A stretch of 64,000 bases of DNA from Polytrichum commune (lineage: Eukaryota > Streptophyta > Polytrichopsida > Polytrichales > Polytrichaceae): positions 35,345,081 to 35,409,080 of the forward strand of contig OX485809.1 of assembly GCA_950295325.1 (NCBI GenBank), written 5' to 3'. A program made the translations under genes and the position numbers. The notes beneath the pieces are model-generated. The model was not told the origin of the DNA, did no database searches, and saw nothing but the letters and a program-made list of their open reading frames with translations. Shown piece after piece: positions 22,200-32,882 of the stretch. Each line of letters starts with the position of its first letter. The first letter of the stretch is position 1.

Positions 22200-24000
22200 C
22201 CACAAAATTTTGACATCGAGATCCCACTCGCACTCACATGAAAAATCTTCACCAAGAACCCCCTTGTTACAGGGGAAAATATCTAAGCTATTTTCATTCA
22301 TGTCTGAACGGCATGTGGTTAGGTGTGCATCCAATAACAAACACCATAGATATGCATGTTTAAAATATATCGGATTGCATCCTCTGCGACCATAATCTGG
22401 TCGTGAACAATTCGCTCTAACCCCTTTGACACTAATTTGGATGGTTGATGGATTGTTTCAATTACTTCTTTTGTTCATGTTCAAATTTGCCATATCCTAC
22501 CACGTGGATAATTTTGATTCAACAAAGTTAGTTGTCTTTGGATTATTTCAAATACGAGAGTGCGCTCTCAACCCGTTTATAATGGAATTGGTCCACAAAC
22601 AAGAGCTTGACATTCGTCACCTCCGCGGTTTAGGAGCAACATATTTTAAACATGTTTATTGTTGATCCCTATGTGCAAATGATTCCCAATTGATTTGAAA
22701 ACTAGCAAGACACTCAAATGCAACATATCCTAAACACATGCCGTTGGAATTTGTAGTTGGACATGTGTTGGTGAGTGTAAATCCATGTGGAAGGTGCATA
22801 GTTGTGGCACCTCTACCTCAAATTACAAAGCTTCTCAAAAAATCACAAAATAATGGTTTCAAGATTTGTGAGCTAATTTGAGTACATATATTGCCCCTCT
22901 TTTGAATGAGGGCAACATTTTGTCGTTTGGAGATGATTTGAGTGTAGGTTTGATAAAAAAACCAACCCCAATTCAATTTCTAAATTGGTGCCCCTCAAGA
23001 CCACTATTGACATTCCTATTATAATCTCCTGCACACGAGAACCTCAATATTTAAGATTTCGATTGTGACTAGTCACCTCTAACTTAAAAACATCTAAACG
23101 GTTGGATTTGTCATAAGAAATAAAAATTAGATCTTCAACTACAGTTGTTAAAATTGAGGTCACACTTTCTAATAGTTTTGAGGGAGATTGGGTATGGGAA
23201 GTTAATAGCCAACATGATTGGAAGAACCTATGTAGTCATCCAAACAATTAACCCACATGCACTTCCAATAACCATCACTAAACAAAGGAAGGTTTGAATT
23301 TGGGTATGGTCTCATCATAGAGTTGCTAATGTGACACAAATCTCTAAACATCATATGTTCAATAGAAGATGGAGAACTAGAGAACCAAGTCACCAAATAA
23401 CATTTGCACATCTACTAGCCTGTCCATGGCTCATGTTATTCATACTATGCTCCAACATATCTTCTTGTCTCATCAACAACAACGACAAGCTTATCAAATG
23501 GGACCCCACAATACCTACTCCCACCAACCAACAATTATAAGCCTACAACCACTTTATTAGAAAGAAATTCCACTTAGTGATCGCTCTACAATGTCTAAAT
23601 TTTCTCATGACATGTATCCTCTCAATCCATATATATATAGAAAGCATTTCAAATGCATCCAATGTCTTCAATTGTTATTGTTTGTCTTAATCTCCAATAA
23701 ATCTCCACTACGTACACACACAAACTAGACAACATCACCCCTCCTAAAGCACAACAAAACCCCTCACCAAGTATTCAGACAATTTGAACATATCATTGTA
23801 GCATTACTCTTAATCGGATTCCTCCAAACACAAAGCACCCCACATCACAATCTCAAACAAGTCATGTACACTAGCATCACACATAACCTCTATATGTGAT
23901 TTTTGTTTTTGTACATGTGACTTCTTAAACTTTTAATTGTGGGTTTTCCAAAAGAAAAAGAAAAAAAGAGAAGAAAAAAAAAAACCTAAGATAAATGTGT
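22200..24000. other. Intergenic, no gene recognised
   Basis: AT-rich DNA with no exon or domain recognised on either strand. Open frames are 60-80 codons and unremarkable. Confidence 0.45.
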
Positions 24001-24021
24001 ATACGTTGATGTATAATCTTG

Positions 24022-24347
24022 AATGGACACCCATATTCGAATGGTGTATAATTGGGTGTGAATCTAAGACCAAACATCAAAAAAGACATGTGTTGGGAAG
24101 AGATTGGACTAGGTTCACAAAATTTGGTAACTAGTCTTGATATTATAGTCAACATTGTTGGAGGAGACCCATACAATCATTGAATAACTTGTAAGTTCTT
24201 CACTTTGACCATGACTGCAATATTCAAATTTCATAGCTTGAGCTTTGAAAATTATGAGGAAAGTGGTCATGGACATGATTAAGATTTGCTACCATCTTGT
24301 TGGTTTCATATCCTACGAGAAGTGGGTGCATAGAGAAAATGTCCATT
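24022..24347 (+). repeat. Dispersed repeat R1, second full copy
   Basis: 326 bp aligned with the copy in UPS intron 2. The ends are inverted repeats, AATGGACA at 24,022 and TGTCCATT at 24,340-24,347, corresponding to AACGGACAC/GTGTCCGTT in the first copy. The interior shares GGGTGTGAATCTAAGA, AGAGATTGGACT and AAGTGGGTGCATAGAGA. Confidence 0.65.
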
Positions 24348-24349
24348 TT

Positions 24350-26495
24350 AAGAATTGCTTACTTCAAGCAACATGGCCTCTTGGGTGACTTGGGTTAGCA
24401 CCTAAGCATCCAAGAAGCCCATATTTGACCTCTCCATGCACAAAAAAACATGCAATTGAACTAAATGGGTCTATCCTTAGGCTATAGTATGTGTCAAAAG
24501 CAATCTTATCTAAATTTAAATAAATCTCAAAGTACGCTTTCTTAATCAATTGAATACCTTGATGTTATTGAAGATTTTGATTCAGGCATGAAGCATAAAT
24601 GCCCTTATATGCATGCACATTCTTACACTAAGGTAGACAAACCCAATTTTGTTACCCGTAAGCAATTTTGCATAAGTGATACTCAAGTCATTGATTTTTT
24701 GCATGTCCGGATTTGATATCACAACGTTTAACAACAACAATAACAAAAAATCACGATTTATTTTCATGTTTTGAAAACTATCATAAATTATCAAAAGCAA
24801 GATCCACTCCCAACCCATGTGTCATAGTATAGGTTGACATGTTTCCAATAATTGGGAGATGAAAACTTTAGTACAATCAGTGCCTTTTTCAAGGAGCCCA
24901 AATCCGTGCCTTGTTAACTTACTTTTCCCATCACACCGAATAAGGCAACAACATGTGTGAACCTTCAAGGCTTTTTCCATCAGGTTAGAAAATGATTACT
25001 CAGGCTACATGTGTGAAACTTCGCGGCTTTAGAGGACTATGTGAATCAATGTTGGGGAGGGGATACCAAAAATGGTTATGTCTACCATACATTTTGATCA
25101 TAATGTCAAGTACGAGCATATTCTTATTTTCTCTTAGACACGAATTTTTTTTATAAAAATAATGTCTATGAACTTGGTGAGGCTGGCATAAATCGGTTTA
25201 CATGACCGTGTCTTGAGACCCCACGTTCTTGGAGGGTTAAAGCTCTTAGGGATCTCCTTTTCGTTGGAAAAGTTATTTGTGCAGTCAATTAGAATTCCAA
25301 AGTACGTACTTGCCGCATGATGCTAAGATTCCAAAAAGGGTAATTATGGAATATGAGCCTTAATTGAAGCCCAATGTACTTGCACATAACTTCTTCATAA
25401 GGTTCTTCGCATCATATCACACCGTGCATCATTGGACACTCTATTTTAAATCATATTATACTCGTAATGGCCTAAGTTTAGACTCTACAATTGTCAACTT
25501 GCCTTTGGCTTTCATACACTTCTTGATGACCATGGCGAGAAGAGGATTTGTTGCATATGTAGAGTAGACAAACGTGTTTCCATAAGATAAAACCTTAACC
25601 TCAACCCCCCCCCCCAATCTTAGTATATAGGCCATGAACTTCCACACATGTTGATGTCATTTTCTAACGTGATGGAAAGAACTTCGAAGTTTCAGACACG
25701 TCGCTATCACATTTTGTGCGATGGAGGAAGAAATAAGTTAAAAGGTCATAGATTTGGGTTTTTGGAAAAGGGCATTGATTGTACTAAAGTTTCCATCTCC
25801 CAATTGTCGGAAACATGTCAAGCTACACTATGGACATGGGTTGCGAGAGAATATTGCCTTTGAAAATTTATGGTAAATTTCAAAACTTGGAAATAAATTG
25901 TGTTCTTATTATTAAACATTGTGATATCAATTTCCAGACCTATGAAAATTCGGTCCAATGTCACATTTATACTACACTTATGCAAAATTGTTAATGGATG
26001 ATGGAAATGGGTTTGTCTACTCTACAAACATAACTCGGCCCTCCTCCGTCCATGTTAACCAAGGAAGCTCAATGTATGTGCATATTCACAATTTCTACGA
26101 GTCTCATCAACTCTAAAAATCGTGTTTTTCATACAATTTGGTTATGAAATTTACTTAAATTTTAATGTATGTCGAGAAGAATAGACATCCATATATTCAT
26201 ATGTGACATGGATGAGGGAAATTAATGAACGGGGAGAACCGACTATTAGTTACAGATGGACTGTTGAAGGTGGAGCATTAGAATGCTCGTAGGTAAAGAA
26301 ATATAATACTAGAAAGAATAAGGTTGTCATACTCCTACAAGGCTAGTCCGTAGTGGGAGAAAAATTATCCCATATTGTTTGTGAGAACGGAGTTGAAAAT
26401 GAGCAATAAAGGGCAAGGCAAGGGGTGGGGAAGACCATCTCGCTCCAAGCATTGTTCATATGCCTTTGTGTATGTGTTCTTGCTTGTGCAATCTC
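24350..26495. other. Intergenic, no gene recognised
   Basis: AT-rich. A C run lies at about 25,603-25,615. No exon, domain or element boundary recognised. Confidence 0.45.
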
Positions 26496-26499
26496 ATCT

Positions 26500-26713
26500 C
26501 TAGTCTTATTGAGTTCCAATATGGACTGGTTGGATTTGAAAAATAGTTGGTTGAAGTTCAAGACCTCAATTTAATTACTAATCATTTTAGATGAATCTAT
26601 AGGATATACCTTCAATTTATTTAAGAAACCCAAAAGATCACAATGTATACCCGGACGGATTTGGATACATTAGGATTTTGACTGATTATGCTTAAAAATC
26701 TCCCCGGACACTA
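26500..26713 (-). mobile_element. hAT-type MITE, inverted degenerate copy
   Basis: On the minus strand the sequence begins GTGTCCGGGGAGATTTTTA, continues CATAATCAGTCAAAATCC, and includes GGTATATCCTATAGATTC and GTCTTGAACTTCAACCAA, in the same order as the intact copy at 28,897-29,122. The distal end has decayed and no target duplication is visible. Confidence 0.65.
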
Positions 26714-26719
26714 AGCATA

Positions 26720-28105
26720 ATATTAAGTGAGCATTTGCATTCAAGGGCACCAATGCCGTTGTATTTTGAACTCATGTATGACTTGGTTTGAAAATTGCAC
26801 TAGAAGAATGATTTATTTTGATATGGTTACTTTTGGCTAAAACAAGAAGTGTGTAGCCCATGTCAATGTTTTCATACATGGAGAGGGCCTCATGTTGGAT
26901 ACTTACGGGTTTTAAACTAGTCGCCTACATGTTTGTGGTTGACTCGTCTCAATTTTGGCCCAAAAAATGGATTTGGATCTCTTAAACTACGCTTGAGAGT
27001 CCTATTACTGTGGTGGAAAATTAATGTGGGCCACACTAATCTTCTAATGAGGGTGGAAATAATGTGGATCAAAGAACCATGGGTCTTTCCCTGAGTCTTC
27101 TTGAAGACTTTCAACCAACACCTTGAGTTTCACTCCAAGGACATAAAGTAGCATAAAAGAATACAAACACCTACATCAATTCCTTAAAACAATCAATGCA
27201 ACCCACGCTAATTTGAAACTTAAGATTGGGCGTGAGTTGAAAACTAATGCAACCCACAATAATTGTCAATGTTAAAAATAATGTGGATGCTAGAGATTAT
27301 TGTGACCCACACTATCATAACTATCTAGTGTAATTGTGGTGTTAAGTCAAGCTTAGAAGGTACTTTATGGGATATATTAAACTACTTCAAGATGATTTGT
27401 TGGATGAATGAGAGGTATACTTGTATGCAATGTCAAACCTATACTGCCAACAATCATGGAGCCTTAATAACGCTCCGGGTCTCAACACTTACAGTTGGGT
27501 TACATGCATTTACCCCATAACTAGCATGCTTAATAAACCCATTCCAAATTCCACATTTGAGCTTGTTTCTATGATCAAGTGTGAAGTGTCCATCAAACAT
27601 GCCAACATGCAGTTGGGTCACATCGCTTGGTTTATATGTAGTTCTCATTACTTCAAGTGTAGGTAAACATGTTGATATCTAAAAGGTTCCGTAACGTGCT
27701 TATGTATATAGAAATTGAAACATAAAACATAGAACTTCATGCTTTTGAATGTAGCAAGCTTTGAAAGCTACAATCTTTGTATCTTTTTCTTTTTTTTTAA
27801 TTTTTTATGTATAAGTTGTTCGATTTATATTCAAATGATACAAACAAATGGGTTATATTCTAGCACTTCCTAAGATCTTCAAGTTTCCAATGAGAAGTTG
27901 GTCGTCACGTTCACCTAGCCATTTGTGAAACATTATAAGTCCTCGTAGCAGTTCTGAATGAATTTGTTTGAACAATATGCATTTAAACATCCTCTATGAC
28001 CCCAAAGTTCACTCCAATTCAATGCTCACTAATTTGGAGGTTTGACAAAATATTTCGCGTTTCGGGAATTAAAACCACAGATGCTACATTTGTGTAGTAG
28101 ACAAT
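26720..28105. other. Intergenic, no gene recognised
   Basis: AT-rich. Between about 26,990 and 27,330 the words GTGGGCCACACTAAT, ACCCACGCTAATT, ACCCACAATAATTG and GACCCACACTATC recur on both strands, suggesting a decayed inverted-repeat element. No exon recognised. Confidence 0.4.
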
Positions 28106-28109
28106 ACCA

Positions 28110-28866
28110 TGGGGAGGGGAGGGGGGGGGGGGCACTAGTGGTATTTTAAAAACGATGTGTGATAAAATATAAGGTATTTAATATTCATTTGAGGTAAAAT
28201 TTTGAAGAATTCTTTATAAAATATAGGGGGGAAATTAATATTGGAAACCAATTATTAAGAAAATACCATGCAATATACCATGTGTAAGGGACCACATTTT
28301 GCTTCATTAAAGAAGATGACAAACTCACTTTTATTTCATGAAGGTTTCTCTTCATTAAAGATACTTTGAACTCCATTATGTCTGAATGTTGACACAAAGG
28401 CGTATATTTGAGACAATATTTGATGTTTGTAATTTTGCAAATGTTGTACGAACTCTTGCTATCCTACAAATGTTGGACCGTTGTGTTTCTTAACACATTG
28501 CATTTCAAGGTTACACTCTACTTGCACTGTGCATTACAATCTTGTTGGTGTAATTAATTTCTATTATGTTTCCTTCTTGCCATACAACAACAATGTTAAA
28601 ATGCCAATCCACAATGCACCCCCTCCCCCTCCCCTTGGCTAAACATTAAAGGCTATAAAAAATATGTAAGAAAAAACAATGTGTTTAATATTGAATGCAC
28701 TTTATATTTCTAATTACCAATAAGGTATTAAAATTTTAAGTCCGGTATATTTCCTCTACCTTAAGGACTCCTGGTATTCTAATTCTTAAAGTTAATACCC
28801 CCCTTGAAAATAAGTGATGTCGCAGGTGTCTCCAAAAAATTACTATGAATGCCCCACCCCCAAGGG
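28110..28866 (+). repeat. Dispersed repeat R3, copy 2
   Basis: The copy starts in a G run (28,112-28,131), followed by GGCACTAGTGGTATTTTA, and matches 8558-9562 block by block, ending near GAATGCCCCACCCCCAAGGG. It is about 250 bp shorter because of internal deletions. Confidence 0.65.
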
Positions 28867-28896
28867 ACAATACTTGGCTATCCATACTACCTAATA

Positions 28897-29122
28897 CAGT
28901 GGTCGGGGAGATTTTTGAGCATAATCGGTTGAGATCCTAGTGTTTGCAAGTCCAACCGGTTACATGTTGACATCCTCCGGTTTTCCTTTATTAAATTGGG
29001 GTGTATTCTATAAAGTCCTCCAAAATGATCGGTAATTTGCGTGAAGTCTTGAACTTCAACCGGTTATTTCTCAAACTCAACCGGTACATTTGTACCTAAC
29101 CGCCGGTTCTCCCCGACCATTG
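28897..29122 (+). mobile_element. hAT-type MITE, intact with 8-bp TSD
   Basis: A 226-bp element with terminal inverted repeats CA(G/A)TGGTCGGGGAGA, flanked by perfect 8-bp duplications ACCTAATA at 28,889-28,896 and 29,123-29,130. An 8-bp duplication and CA(G/A)TG termini are typical of hAT elements. The interior is rich in AACCGGTT-type words and has no coding capacity. This is the reference copy for those at 4381, 15,082, 26,500 and 52,393. Confidence 0.85.
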
Positions 29123-29134
29123 ACCTAATAATGT

Positions 29135-30110
29135 CTGAACACCAATAATGCACACCAATCCTTGAAAATCAAACTTTTTAATTACTTTCTTCCTATAAGG
29201 ACATCATGCGATTGACATGAATGCGGAAAGTCAACGTGTTCAATGGCTATATGTAAAATGGTTATGTAGTGGATAGTGCCAAGCATTGACTTTTTGTACA
29301 TGCAAAGCCACAGTGATTTGTCTTACAATACACATTATTAAATGCCATTATGAACTTTGTTGTTCGTCAACTTAGGACCTAAAAATAAGAGTCCATTTGA
29401 GATTCTAGCAAGTGCACCCTAAACTCCGTAACATACTAACATCAACCTCCATAGTGTCACTCCTTCTCTAATATCGGTTCCAAATCTCACTATTCATTGT
29501 CACATTCCTCTAGTTGTGGAATCCTTGTGGGAGAAACTTTTTGCAATCCATTTTTGGTATAACGTCCATCCCGGCAAACGACTTACTGCGTATTTTTTCC
29601 CGGGGGCTGGATTCTTCATTGGATACCCCAGTGACGTGCGTGATTATTATTATCCACAGTGATTCAAACTTGCTCCTTCAAATTTCCCACACTTCTTGCT
29701 GCAGGGAGTGTGGCATGTTGTTTTGATTGTGTCCCCACAACGCTTTTCATCTTGTATCCTTGTCTGAGGTCACATTGGAGTTGGATCACCACTTTTGGTC
29801 AAGCCAAATCCAAGGTTGATAACTTCAAGTTTTATGGCACATATGTGCCACCATGAAGAATATTGGGACTTAGAATTGGGACCTAGCACAAAGCCAAGAA
29901 TAATGGGACCTTGTTCTCCATGAAGCACATTGCTTGAGTAAAGTGGGACTTGAGAATTAGGACATATTATGAAGCGATCCTTACTCGGGCTTAGAACACT
30001 ACACTGGATTTCGCTTTGTTGATTGGATGGCTTTCATTTTGTTTTTTTGTTTTTTGTTTTTTAAATCCCTCCTTTTAAGAAGGGGGTCATTACGAGAGGT
30101 CCAAATACAT
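29135..30110. other. Intergenic, possible Harbinger fragment
   Basis: No exon recognised. At 29,855-29,990 short GGGACTTAGAATTGGGACC-like repeats end in GAAGCGATCCTTA, the complement of the Harbinger-type terminus TAAGG(A/G)YCGCTTC seen elsewhere in this window, so a fragment of that family is likely. A T-rich run lies at 30,036-30,062. Confidence 0.4.
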
Positions 30111-30126
30111 CATAATGGTATTAGGA

Positions 30127-30495
30127 AGAAAGAAAGAGAAACTCCGGTCCCTTTTTAGCAAGGGGCCAGCGTGAATAAAGTGTCCGTTCGTAATGCCAAT
30201 GAACCCGATGGCCACTGGACAAGGGGACACTGGGACAATACTACTCTCCCCTTTCGAGGATGGACACTATAGTGACACACTATACTAGTTCCTAGCTAGC
30301 CACTAGTGCCTTGAAGATACCGGACATGGTATCCCCCCAAAGGGCTTTGAGGTACCCATACAACAAGGTCCAAGGACCCCCCACCATAGTTGGGTGGACT
30401 AAGGTGGTGAGCACCACGCCGGCATGGGGAATAGAACCCACAACCTCCTCATTGGGGGCCATGAGCCTAACCACCAAGCCAAGGCCCGTGGTGCC
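30127..30495 (-). mobile_element. tRNA-derived SINE with internal promoter and TSD
   Basis: On the minus strand the 5-prime end holds a pol III A box (TGGCTTGGTGGTTAGGC, about 30,480-30,464) and a B box (GGTTCTATTCC, about 30,439-30,429) at tRNA-like spacing. The 3-prime end has TCCGGAGTTTCTC and a TTTC-type tail. A perfect 12-bp duplication, ATGGTATTAGGA, flanks it at 30,115-30,126 and 30,496-30,507. Body length is 369 bp. The 3-prime part recurs at 17,779-17,885. Confidence 0.9.
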
Positions 30496-30509
30496 ATGGT
30501 ATTAGGATA

Positions 30510-31865
30510 TTAAACGGTCATGAGAATGCACTAGCTCAGAAATTGATTGATCCTTTTGGTGGAGAGCAAGGCTTTGTACACAAGGAGTTTACACTAGGGT
30601 CGGGGTCAAAGCTATAGAAATATGAAGTGGCACTAATGTGGCCATATTTTTTTCCCACCAAATCTTGATGGTCCCAATGCAAGAAAATATCTCCACCTTC
30701 TTTGAGAAACCAATGATTTTATGTATGAAATTATGTTCCATTACTTAATAGACTTTTGCAAGGGGCAAATTTGGACCCTGGGGGGTGGACTCTTCATTAT
30801 AAACTTTTTGAAATGACATTCATGGGTCATTATGAAATCAAACCCTTGTATATATGACCGCTATGGAGAAAAACAAATATATACATACTAATGGCATGCA
30901 AGAAAATGGACTTGTGTATTTTGAAGGAATGAACAAGGTAATCACTGAGGACTATTACCATATGACAACAATGGATGAAAATGTGAATTGGATGAAACTA
31001 ACACATCTATTGTCAAAGTTTCTCTTAACCTTAGGGCTCTCTTTTGTACATCTACCTTCACTTCACAAATTATTAATAGCCTTTTAAAATGTACATACTA
31101 GAGAAAAATAATACCTCTCGTTTACATATACTATGTTTGCTAGTGCCTCAAATAACACCCCTTCTTCCATACAAGGTATAAGAGTCCAACTCCCCCCCCC
31201 CCCCGGATTTGGACCCAATTCCTAATGTGACCCTAACAAATTTATCCAACAAATTCACACCCAATCCTTGAAGATAAGACCTACCTACCTATTCTATTGA
31301 CTCGATCATTTACATTGATATGTGCAACTAGGATGCCTTTCCAAATAGGGTTTTATCTTTATCCATGCAAATTATTGTGGTAGAAACCAAATCATAAACA
31401 CTTATGACTTTGTTATTCATCCATATAAAAACCATGATTTGAACAAAATGGCTAGTGTAGTTTGGATTTATGGTGCACTCTACCACCTACCATGGTCCAC
31501 CCGATTATAGTGGGGGCTTCTGGGTGCAACATATATATATTCTCAACCAACCATGTGGGGGAACCTTGGGGAAAATAAGTGTAGGCCGGCTTGTCCATGA
31601 CCATTAATTCAAGGCGCTCACCTTTGAAAGGAGGTGCAACACTAGACTTGTGGCCACTCTAATTCTTGTGACGATTATTTTGAGATTACTTATTGACTTA
31701 GACCAACCCGAAGATGAAGCATGACCATTAATCATGTTGGTGGCATTAGCATATTCATCTTTTTATAGTTTATTATAGTTTGTTACTGTAATAGTAGATG
31801 TTCAAAGTAGTATGAATTGACAATAATCGCACATACAATTAGTGCAAGGATGTGTGAGGAGCACT
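30510..31865. other. Intergenic, no gene recognised
   Basis: AT-rich. A C run lies at 31,192-31,204. The open frame at 30,854-31,087 has no recognisable domain. Confidence 0.4.
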
Positions 31866-31868
31866 AGA

Positions 31869-32214
31869 GGCTAATTCATATGTGGTCCCAAGTCCCAAGC
31901 CCCAATCATGTCAGCAAGTCCCAACTTTTGAGCCTCAAGAAATCATCAAAGTTAGATCATGATTTATTATGCAAAAATATCTCAGACTTGTGTTTCGAGT
32001 CAGGTCTAGTTTTTTGCTCAACCCAACCCACAACACAATTTCCAAGCCTCACCTCCAAAAAGTGTTGTCATGTAGACACCCATGTCATACTTGGGACTTA
32101 GGACTTGGGATCTCATGTGAATTGGTAAATCCCAACTTCCATTCTCTCGAAGCCCGAGATTGCACATATTGACCTCAAGTGAACTGGGACTTGGGACCTT
32201 GTGTGAACTGGCAC
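31869..32214. mobile_element. Short Harbinger-type relative with one 93-bp unit
   Basis: The left end (TTCATATGTGGTCCCAAGTC) and the inverted right end (CAGTTCACACAAGGTCCCAA on minus) match the termini of 12,451-13,565. The interior shares AAGTCCCAACTTTTGAGCC and a single unit of the 93-bp repeat (GGTAAATCCCAACTTCCAT). Flanking target duplications are not clear. It lies 43 bp before the CACTA element. Confidence 0.65.
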
Positions 32215-32257
32215 AATATAACTCCCTTTAGCACCGTCCTTGCACACAAGCTTGAAA

Positions 32258-32286
32258 CACTACAACAGATTGGGTATTTTGTGACT
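32258..32286 (+). repeat. CACTA left terminal inverted repeat
   Basis: 29 bp beginning CACTACAACAGATTGGGTAT and ending TTTGTGACT, a perfect inverse match to 47,535-47,563. The two sides diverge immediately after GTGACT. Confidence 0.95.
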
Positions 32287-32525
32287 AGGGAAATATGACT
32301 GGGGATGACTGGTGACTACATGCAATCACATTTTGCCAGGCCTCGACCTTTGTCGGGTACGAAATTCAAAAATATGACTCGCAGTCATATTTTTGTGTCG
32401 TATTTGGCAAATGTATTGTATACGGCGTATGGGAACGACGAGTGCCTTTATAGGGAACGACGGGGAACGTGTATGGTGGACGCCCAGTCATATGTGGCAG
32501 TCACATTCTGACTAGGACCATTTTT
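32287..32525. promoter_or_regulatory. CACTA left subterminal region with motif dyads
   Basis: ATGACT and AGTCAT words recur, including a perfect 13-bp-arm palindrome at 32,367-32,395 with a 3-base loop (arms end in ATATGACT / AGTCATAT). In characterised CACTA elements, repeated subterminal motifs are bound by the TNPA-type protein; binding here is inference. Confidence 0.6.
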
Positions 32526-32882
32526 TTCCTTCTTTTGGGCAGCCCTTGATAATTCAGGTTGCCCTAGACGGGCCTCTTGTGTTTTTGCCCCATGACTCAT
32601 TATCTAGTATTATGGTGTGGAGTATTTATTTAATAATGACAAATATTGGTCAAAATTAAGTATTTTGTGTGTTATAGTATGAACGGCAATGAGAATTGGG
32701 AATGGCCCATGTTTATTTATTGAATAATTAGTTGATTGATGTTTTAGGGAGTATAGGGGGAAAATTGGGGAGGAAATTTGATTTTTACTATTGCCAAGAG
32801 ACTAATTGAACATGTATATAATTGAACTTAAATATATACCCACCTAAGTTTCATTTATACAACTTCTTGCTCGGACGGGAAG

